A stretch of DNA of 64,000 nucleotides from Melghirimyces algeriensis (GTDB taxonomy: Bacteria; Bacillota; Bacilli; Thermoactinomycetales; DSM-45169), in the NCBI RefSeq assembly GCF_900182565.1, contig NZ_FXTI01000006.1, positions 62,001 to 126,000 of the forward strand, written 5' to 3'. The position numbers and the translations under genes are program-made. The notes below the pieces were generated by a model. It saw nothing but the letters and a program-made list of their open reading frames with translations. It was not told where the DNA came from and ran no database searches. Shown here piece after piece: positions 58,509-64,000 of this stretch. The first letter of the stretch is position 1, and every line of letters starts with the position of its first letter.

Positions 58509-59288
58509 CTATTTCTTTTTCTCTTGGTCCTTCTCTTCTTCCTTGATGACTGGATAGGCATAGCCTTCCAACTGAGTCGCTTTCTTGGTGAGCTTATACG
58601 GAAGCTTTTGGTCGTCTGCTTTAAATTTGGCTTCGCCAGCCGGAGGAATCCCAGGGACCAAGTAATCGCTGAGTACAGCGACCAGTTTTCCCTTCTCATC
58701 TTTCATTGCTGTCGTGACAAGAACGCTTTCCACTTGTTTATCATTTGGGTTTTTTACCGTCCCTTTGACAATGGTAGATTTCTTTTTCTTATCTTTCGTT
58801 TTCTTTAATGACTCCGTCTCCAGTTTCATTTGTGAGATATAGGCTGGATGAACCTCTGCCTCCACCGCTACATCCTTCAGATCTTTTGTTGATTTTGCCT
58901 TTTTAATCTGAACTGTTCCCCCCACATAGGCCGATTCACCAGGCTGGATAATTCGGGGGACCACAGCCAGGATCTCTTCTTTCGCCAGCAAATGGTCCTT
59001 TTTCCCCATAAATTTCAGTTGAACGGAATCAAATTGAAGCGGTTTTTCACCTGTGTTTTTGATTTCCGCTGCCCCGTGAACCATCACTTTCCCATCTGAT
59101 GTTTCCCACGATGTAGAAACCGTTGTATCTTTGATTTTCAGTTCTTCTTTATGTTCTTCCTTTTTTGCTTTTACCTGTGATTCTTCTTTTTTTTGTGCTG
59201 AATCGCCTTCCGTTGAACAACCTGTGACAATCAATGTCAGCACGGTCATCAAACCGACGCCCACCCGACTCCATTTATGGACTCCCAC
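58509..59288 (-). CDS. Lipoprotein with two FxLYD-like beta domains
   Basis: 259 residues. Signal peptide with lipobox LIVTGCS (Cys24), a Lys/Glu-rich linker (30-50), then two immunoglobulin-like beta units: one around VHGAAEIKNTGEKPLQFDSV and one around TIVKGTVKNPNDKQVESVLV, both with the N-xx-xxxV pattern of FxLYD-type domains, and a Lys/Glu tail. It is anchored outside the membrane; function unknown. GTG start 6 bases after AAGGAGG. Single gene, convergent with the toxin operon. Confidence 0.82.
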   Translation of the reverse strand: MGVHKWSRVGVGLMTVLTLIVTGCSTEGDSAQKKEESQVKAKKEEHKEELKIKDTTVSTSWETSDGKVMVHGAAEIKNTGEKPLQFDSVQLKFMGKKDHLLAKEEILAVVPRIIQPGESAYVGGTVQIKKAKSTKDLKDVAVEAEVHPAYISQMKLETESLKKTKDKKKKSTIVKGTVKNPNDKQVESVLVTTAMKDEKGKLVAVLSDYLVPGIPPAGEAKFKADDQKLPYKLTKKATQLEGYAYPVIKEEEKDQEKKK

Positions 59289-59450
59289 GTTTTTTCCTCC
59301 TTCTCACACGGAATGCAGATTTATCTTATCATATCTCCCCGTTCGAACAAGGAAAAAATATTCCTTTTACAGCCAATGACGGGAAAATGGTTATTCCAAC
59401 CCATTAGGACTTCAAGTTCGGGGAGAAGTCTGATGTCCTCGATAAAAAAT

Positions 59451-59505
59451 AGTTGCATAGGCAACTTTTCATTGATATACTCCTATTTAGTTGCAAACAC
59501 AACTA
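59451..59505 (+). promoter_or_regulatory. Promoter and two palindromic operators of the MarR-MATE pair
   Basis: TTGCAT (59453-59458), 17 bases, TATACT (59476-59481). AGTTGC-ATAG-GCAACT (59451-59466) covers the -35 and TAGTTG-CAAACA-CAACTA (59488-59505) lies just after the start of RNA; the shared AGTTG half-site is the likely MarR target. Confidence 0.75.
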
Positions 59506-59542
59506 TCAACCGAACGGATCGCAATTGAAAAGAGGGAATAAA

Positions 59543-59986
59543 TTGGAATCAATTGGGAAGTGGATTTCCACAATTCATCGTTATGCACATATGTATTTTG
59601 CGCAAGAATCCGAAGGGCTGGGCATCTGTGGTGGACAATTCATGTTTCTCAAATTTTTATACCATCAAGATGGGGTTTCCCAGGAGTATATTTCCAAACA
59701 GTTGCTGATTGATAAAGGAACGACTGCAAGAGCGATCCAAAACCTTGAGAAGTTGGGTTATGTCATTCGAAAAAAATCACAAACAGACCGACGCCAAAAT
59801 GTTGTTTTTCTTACAGAGAAAGCACATGGTATCAAAGCAGAAGTCATGGACAAATTCTCACGTTGGACAGAGATTTTAACCAAAGATTTTTCCCAAGAGG
59901 AAACGGAAATCATTCTACAACTGCTTCACAAAATGGCTCATAATGCAATGGAACATATTCAGCAAAAGGAGAACTGTAACAGATGA
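59543..59986 (+). CDS. MarR-family regulator of the MATE pump
   Basis: 147 residues: ICGGQFMFLKFLYHQDGVSQ, the recognition helix LLIDKGTTARAIQNLEKLGY and the wing KKSQTDRRQNVVFLTEKAHG. TTG at 59543 has AGAGGGA 5 bases upstream; the longest frame would cross the operator. It overlaps the efflux gene by 4 bases (ATGA) and probably represses both, released by a substrate of the pump. Confidence 0.88.
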   Translation: MESIGKWISTIHRYAHMYFAQESEGLGICGGQFMFLKFLYHQDGVSQEYISKQLLIDKGTTARAIQNLEKLGYVIRKKSQTDRRQNVVFLTEKAHGIKAEVMDKFSRWTEILTKDFSQEETEIILQLLHKMAHNAMEHIQQKENCNR

Positions 59987-61359
59987 AAACGAACCAAACC
60001 AGTGCACAGCTCGGTGCAGAAAAGATTCCCAGGCTGATCATGAAACTATCCGTTCCCGCATTTATCGGAATGTTTGTCATGGCACTTTATAATGTGGTTG
60101 ATACCATCTTTATTGCGCGAGGTGTCGGCACCATAGGAGTGGCAGGTTTGTCCATCGCCTTTCCGATTCAGATCATCATCAGTGCGTTTGCAATGGCTGT
60201 CGGGATCGGTGGAGCTTCCATTGTATCCATTAAGCTGGGAGCAAAACGGAAAGATGAAGCGAATGAAGTCTTTGGGCATCTCGTATGGTTAGTGGTTGTC
60301 TTAAGTATCGCGACAATCGTCATTTCTCTGTTGTTTCTGGAACCATTACTCCGTCTGTTTGGAGCAACGGAAGCCATCTTGCCTTATGCCAGTGATTATT
60401 TATCGGTGATCCTCATCGGCTCACTGTTCCTATCTTTTGCAATGTCCACAAACAATGTTGTACGAGCTGAAGGAAATGCAAAAATGGCCATGTGGACCAT
60501 GGTGGTATCCGCGGGGATCAACTTGGTATTGGACCCGATTTTTATATTCGGTCTTAATATGGGAATCCAAGGGGCGGCCATCGCGACCGTTATTGCTCAA
60601 GCTTGCTCAGCATTATGGATATATGCTTACTTTAAAAGTGGAAGAAGTACACTTACATTGAAGTGGATTGGTCTGATTCCCAACATACAGGTTCTCAAAG
60701 AGATTATCAGCATTGGAACGTCAACGTTTGTTCGTCAAGTATCATCCAGCCTCATGTTTGTTGTTGTTAACTGGATGTTAATCATGTATGGTAGCGAGAT
60801 GCACGTTGCCATCTTTGGGATTATTAATCGGATCTTAATGTTTGCACTGATGCCGATCTTTGGAGTGGTACAAGGGATTCAACCCATTGTGGGTTACAAT
60901 TATGGTGCTCAATTGTATGAACGTGTAGGAAATACCATTAAGTTAGGCTTTATGATTGCTACCTTGATGTCTACCATCGCCTGGCTTACTGTTCTTTTGT
61001 TCCCGCAGTTCTTGATTCATATATTTTCAACGGATCAAAAAGTGATTGAAGAAGGCGCATCTGCCTTGCGTACCATCTTAGTGATCGCACCGACGATCGG
61101 CTTTCAAATGGTATCAGGCGGAATCTATCAGGCATTGGGGAAGGCCAGGAAAGCTTTCATCTTATCGATTGCCCGTCAGCTATTGTTCCTCATTCCCATT
61201 GTCCTCTTATTGCCGATGATCTTTGATTTACCCGGTGTGTGGGCAGCATTTCCCATTGCCGACGGTTTGGCGTTTCTTTTGTCATTGATGATTATTTGGA
61301 AGGATCGGGAAAGGCTTTTTTCAAGAAAAGATTCCATTCCTGCAACGGGTACCATATAA
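59983..61359 (+). CDS. MATE-family multidrug efflux transporter
   Basis: 458 residues, twelve helices in two MatE halves. First half: LIMKLSVPAFIGMFVMALYN, VVDTIFIARGVGTIGVAGLS; junction NVVRAEGNAKMAMWTMVVSA; second half: GTSTFVRQVSSSLMFVVVNW and GVVQGIQPIVGYNYGAQLYE. It expels cationic compounds using sodium or protons. Translation is coupled to the MarR gene. A strong bidirectional terminator follows. Confidence 0.95.
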   Translation: MKTNQTSAQLGAEKIPRLIMKLSVPAFIGMFVMALYNVVDTIFIARGVGTIGVAGLSIAFPIQIIISAFAMAVGIGGASIVSIKLGAKRKDEANEVFGHLVWLVVVLSIATIVISLLFLEPLLRLFGATEAILPYASDYLSVILIGSLFLSFAMSTNNVVRAEGNAKMAMWTMVVSAGINLVLDPIFIFGLNMGIQGAAIATVIAQACSALWIYAYFKSGRSTLTLKWIGLIPNIQVLKEIISIGTSTFVRQVSSSLMFVVVNWMLIMYGSEMHVAIFGIINRILMFALMPIFGVVQGIQPIVGYNYGAQLYERVGNTIKLGFMIATLMSTIAWLTVLLFPQFLIHIFSTDQKVIEEGASALRTILVIAPTIGFQMVSGGIYQALGKARKAFILSIARQLLFLIPIVLLLPMIFDLPGVWAAFPIADGLAFLLSLMIIWKDRERLFSRKDSIPATGTI

Positions 61360-61380
61360 TATCCAACGACACCTGGCATG

Positions 61381-61417
61381 AAAAAACAGCCTCGAATTCT
61401 TTCTGAGGCTGTTTTTT
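61381..61417. terminator. Bidirectional terminator between the MATE and AcuI-like genes
   Basis: AAAAAACAGCCTC and GAGGCTGTTTTTT. Confidence 0.9.
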
Positions 61418-61421
61418 CGAT

Positions 61422-62420
61422 TCAGGCCAAACGAACCAACTGCCGGCCACGAATCCCCCCCTTTAGTATTGTGGATAAAGCATCTGGAAGCTCCTCCAAG
61501 GTCACTTCTTCCATCACGATTTGATCCAGAACGCCTTCCGGTTTCAAATCGGTGGCTAGACGGTTCCACACTTTTTGTCGGTATGTATGGCTAACATGGG
61601 CGGAGTCGATTCCAAGGAGGTTGATCCCGCGGAGGATAAAGGGAAACACGGTAGAAGAAAATGCAGGCCCCCCGGCCAAGCCGCTGAGAGCTACAGAGCC
61701 TCCCCATTTCATGGTGCTGAGAAGATAGGAAAGGGTTTCTCCTCCCACAGGGTCCACGGCACCGGCCCAACGCATTTTTAGAAGAGGACGCTTCTTGGGA
61801 TTGGACAATGTTTCTCTGGAAAGGATCTCATCCGCTCCCAACCGGCGAAGATAATCATGGGCAGTATCTTTGCCTGTTCCGCAAGCCACCGTATAGCCCC
61901 GTTTGGCCAACATGGTTACAGCTGTGCTGCCCACTCCCCCGGTCGCTCCTGTTACAATCACAGGTCCCTTCTCCGGTGTTAAACCGTTTTCCTCCATTCG
62001 CTGAATGGACATGGCAGCGGTAAAACCGGCCGTCCCCAGGATCATCGATTCTTTTAAGCTTAATCCTTTGGGCAAGGGAATCACCCAATCCCCTGGAACA
62101 CGAGCCATTTCACTGAATCCGCCACAGTGGGACACCCCCAGTTGAGCGCTGGCTACAATGACTTCGTCCCCTTCCTTGAAACGGGAATCCTCAGAATGAA
62201 TAATCGTTCCTGCCAAATCAATCCCTGGGATCATGGGATACGATTCCACAATCCTCCCGTCAGGCGTTCCGGCCAGACCATCCTTATAGTTTACAGCGGA
62301 CCAAGCCACACGAACCATGACATCCCCAGGAGGAAGATCATCCAGAGTCAACTCTTTCAGTTCAAGAGAAAATGTAGCATCGGACTGATCCACAACCAGT
62401 GCACGGAAGGATTCACTCAC
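61422..62420 (-). CDS. YhdH/YhfP/AcuI-type quinone oxidoreductase (acrylyl-CoA reductase-like)
   Basis: 332 residues of the zinc-free MDR family: VNYKDGLAGTPDGRIVESYP, IPGIDLAGTI, NADPH loop VIVTGATGGVGSTAVTMLAK and VDPVGGETLSYLLSTMKWGG. These enzymes reduce acrylyl-CoA or related enoyl compounds with NADPH. The GTG at 62420 has GGAGAGG 7 bases upstream; the ATG at 62441 is part of that site. Single gene, no partner nearby. Confidence 0.9.
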   Translation of the reverse strand: MSESFRALVVDQSDATFSLELKELTLDDLPPGDVMVRVAWSAVNYKDGLAGTPDGRIVESYPMIPGIDLAGTIIHSEDSRFKEGDEVIVASAQLGVSHCGGFSEMARVPGDWVIPLPKGLSLKESMILGTAGFTAAMSIQRMEENGLTPEKGPVIVTGATGGVGSTAVTMLAKRGYTVACGTGKDTAHDYLRRLGADEILSRETLSNPKKRPLLKMRWAGAVDPVGGETLSYLLSTMKWGGSVALSGLAGGPAFSSTVFPFILRGINLLGIDSAHVSHTYRQKVWNRLATDLKPEGVLDQIVMEEVTLEELPDALSTILKGGIRGRQLVRLA

Positions 62421-62736
62421 GTTTTTTCCTCTCCTTTGCATCCATTTACCTCGATCTTATCATGATTTCACCCCATTCGTCACAAAAGCGTCAATAAAGA
62501 GATTTTTCTTATCAAAAACATCTCCATCCGTCCTATGTTAATCTGTGGTAAGATGATATGGAAATTGACGGATATTGACCAGTCATAGTGGGAACCGTGT
62601 TTAGCCACACTTCAGATACCATCCATCCAGGAAAAGATGGACGGTCCGCTCCAAATCCTTCAGGAAAATTTTTCTCTCCTCAGTTACTGGATCATCAACC
62701 GTTCTGTTTAAAATGAACTAAACGAGGGATGGAACA
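62421..62736. other. Intergenic stretch, no gene seen
   Basis: Divergent promoters must lie here. An inverted repeat ACCATCCATC/GATGGACGGT lies near 62620-62645. No peptide frame with a ribosome site was found. Confidence 0.4.
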
Positions 62737-63054
62737 ATGAAGATTCACATCAGTCACAAGGCGGCTGCACGTCTGCAAACATTACTTAGTCATGAAAACT
62801 CCGCTCAACTCGCTGTCAGAGTGGTTCCGCTCACTTCCGGGTGTAGCACTCCCTCTTTTGCCCTGGAGCTCACAAAGATTCGGCAGGGATTTATTACCCA
62901 GGAAAGCAAGGGTGTCTGTTTTGCCTGTCCTCGACAGGAAGCGGAGTGGATGGACGGGATGGTGATTGACTGGGATCAGGAGTCTGATAAATTTTCTGTT
63001 TATCACCCAAACCCTCCTTTTCTGAACGATTGCCAACGAACCGATGATCAGTGA
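62737..63054 (+). CDS. HesB/YneR-like protein
   Basis: 105 residues of the HesB-like fold: MKIHISHKAAARLQTLLSHE, LAVRVVPLTSGCSTPSFALE, and GVCFACPRQEAEWMDGMVID. One cysteine matches the first IscA cysteine (SGCST), but the C-terminal CxC is missing, as in the YneR subgroup, so Fe-S transfer is not certain. Weak ribosome site (GAGGG). Convergent with the TatD gene. Confidence 0.75.
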   Translation: MKIHISHKAAARLQTLLSHENSAQLAVRVVPLTSGCSTPSFALELTKIRQGFITQESKGVCFACPRQEAEWMDGMVIDWDQESDKFSVYHPNPPFLNDCQRTDDQ

Positions 63055-63097
63055 GCGAAAAAACCGTCCACCCCTTCAGCCTCTCGGTTCCCCTGCA

Positions 63098-63898
63098 TCA
63101 ATATGGGTTAAACAGACGCGTTGCATTTGCTGTGGTCTGTGTGGCTACTTCCAACAGGGATGCCTGTCTGACTTGGGAAACCGCTTCCGCCACACGGCGA
63201 ACCGCTGCTGGATCAGACGGAGCCCCACGAAAAGGTCCTCCATACCTCCAAGGCGCATCCGTCTCTAACAGAAGGGACGAAATCGGAATTCCCCTGACCC
63301 ATCTCCGATCCCGATCTCGATAACAGACTTCCGGTGTAACAGAAACCATATAACCCGCGTCCGCAATTTTATACAATATTCTCTCCGGCGCTTTGATCCA
63401 GTGAAACACAGCCCTTTGCACCCGATGGGCACAAAGCATTTGAAAAGCCTCCTCTGCCCGGTGGTGCACCGCATGAAGCAAAACGGGCAAATCCATCTCC
63501 ACTGCAAGTTGTAGAAATTGTTCCAACACCCCGCGAAATTCCGAATCGGCAGGTTCTTTTCGTTTCTCGACAGCCAACGAATACCAGGGCAATCCCACTT
63601 CTCCCACTCCCGACAACAACGCTCGATGTTCCCGAATCAGCCCAAGGATCCCGTTCACTTCTTCCCAGTTCACTGTTTGCTCCGGATGAAAACCAAAAGC
63701 GATATCCAGGAAATCTGGAAATCGTTGTTTCGCCCGAATCAATGCATTGCATGAAGCGATACCCGTTCCCACCCCCACAACTTTCATCACTCCAGCTTTT
63801 TTAGACCGAGCAACGATGGCATCCCATTCGCCCTCTGGAAACTGGTCCCAATGAACATGGGTATCCACCAACCGAATCATACCCTTCTTCCCTTTCAT
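63098..63898 (-). CDS. TatD-family metal-dependent hydrolase
   Basis: 266 residues: metal motif VDTHVHWDQF, GFHPEQ, GVGEVGLPW, LLHAVH and LETDAPW with the family His, Glu and Asp ligands. TatD proteins are 3'-5' DNases active in DNA repair or turnover. The ATG at 63898 overlaps the stop of the gene before it (ATGA); an ATG six codons later has a better-spaced ribosome site and may be used instead. Confidence 0.9.
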   Translation of the reverse strand: MKGKKGMIRLVDTHVHWDQFPEGEWDAIVARSKKAGVMKVVGVGTGIASCNALIRAKQRFPDFLDIAFGFHPEQTVNWEEVNGILGLIREHRALLSGVGEVGLPWYSLAVEKRKEPADSEFRGVLEQFLQLAVEMDLPVLLHAVHHRAEEAFQMLCAHRVQRAVFHWIKAPERILYKIADAGYMVSVTPEVCYRDRDRRWVRGIPISSLLLETDAPWRYGGPFRGAPSDPAAVRRVAEAVSQVRQASLLEVATQTTANATRLFNPY

Positions 63899-64000
63899 AC
63901 TCCCCTCACCACCCGTCGTTTCAGTTCATGATCCAGAATCCTGATTTTTGGATCATCAAAGGCAACAGCCTGACCCTCCATTCGCTCCAACCTTTGCAGA
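63895..64000 (-). CDS. C-terminal end of an unidentified protein (cut by window edge)
   Basis: The minus frame is open from the window end to a TGA that overlaps the tatD-like ATG. The last 34 residues include QRLERMEGQAVAFDDPKIRI and end KRRVVRGV. Too little is visible to name it; the overlap shows it is co-transcribed with the TatD gene. Confidence 0.6.
   Translation of the reverse strand, partial: LQRLERMEGQAVAFDDPKIRILDHELKRRVVRGV

Noticed and set aside
1..64000. CRISPR array, rRNA operon or prophage
   Set aside because: No regularly spaced repeats, no rRNA-like sequence and no phage structural genes were found on reading through.

Overview
The window looks like chromosome of a spore-forming, Gram-positive member of the Bacillales. 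Evidence seen here: a complete gerA-type spore germination operon, AAAGGAGG-type ribosome binding sites with frequent TTG and GTG starts, and cis sites of Bacillus type (cre-like, Zur, PerR and ArsR boxes, a TPP riboswitch, TTGACA/TATAAT promoters). Gene content and codon use would fit the Thermoactinomycetaceae, but that family call is inference. No rRNA, prophage or CRISPR array is visible.

Layout. 1-7.6 kb: tail of an aldo/keto reductase, then an AraC-type response regulator and a histidine-degradation operon hutU-hutI-hutG with a YjiH-type membrane protein; hutH is not present. 7.6-9.3 kb: a small secreted protein, a GNAT acetyltransferase, a tiny peptide gene and a decayed membrane-protein gene. 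9.3-13.6 kb (minus): a full sorbitol PTS operon (SorC regulator, srlM, srlA, srlE, srlB, srlD) with a cre site inside its promoter. 14-18.1 kb: membrane acyltransferase, IS200/IS605 remnants around pdxK, msrB and an IclR regulator. 18.3-25.4 kb: aconitase with a VOC protein, a DUF3817 protein, an orphan ABC ATPase, riboswitch-controlled thiC and a thioesterase. 25.4-33.3 kb: an arsI-arsR unit with three ArsR operators, hemolysin III, a MarR-controlled transporter/dehydrogenase/hydrolase cluster, an XRE/DUF2178 pair, a foldback repeat and a lipoyl-type octanoyltransferase. 33.5-45.5 kb: a peptide gene plus an odd tRNA-like gene, a purine permease, the ger operon, a TRIC-type channel, a Zur-controlled zinc lipoprotein, EcsAB, a Sco-like protein and a methyltransferase. 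45.5-50.4 kb (minus): queD-queE-queC-pabB-pabC behind a structured leader, and a frameshifted AraC gene. 50.6-55 kb: PerR-controlled catalase, a tandem GGCT protein, the second repeat copy and a DUF420 protein. 55-58.4 kb: an AT-rich island with a signal peptidase, a Yip1 protein, a large toxin with a pilin-like N terminus and WHH nuclease end, a SUKH immunity gene and a vestigial second immunity gene. 58.4-64 kb: a lipoprotein, a MarR-MATE efflux pair, an AcuI/YhdH oxidoreductase, a HesB-like protein and a TatD nuclease.

The candidate for an undescribed system is the signal peptidase/Yip1/pilin-like toxin/SUKH island (55.0-58.4 kb). Next are the tRNA-like gene with an eight-base anticodon loop (33.7 kb), the queDEC leader RNA (49.7 kb), the orphan IS605 right end with TnpB-type RNA (16.5 kb) and the inverted pair of foldback repeats (32.3 and 53.7 kb). 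Starts were moved from the longest open frame wherever a ribosome binding site pointed to a later codon. No database search was possible, so family names rest on recognised motifs.
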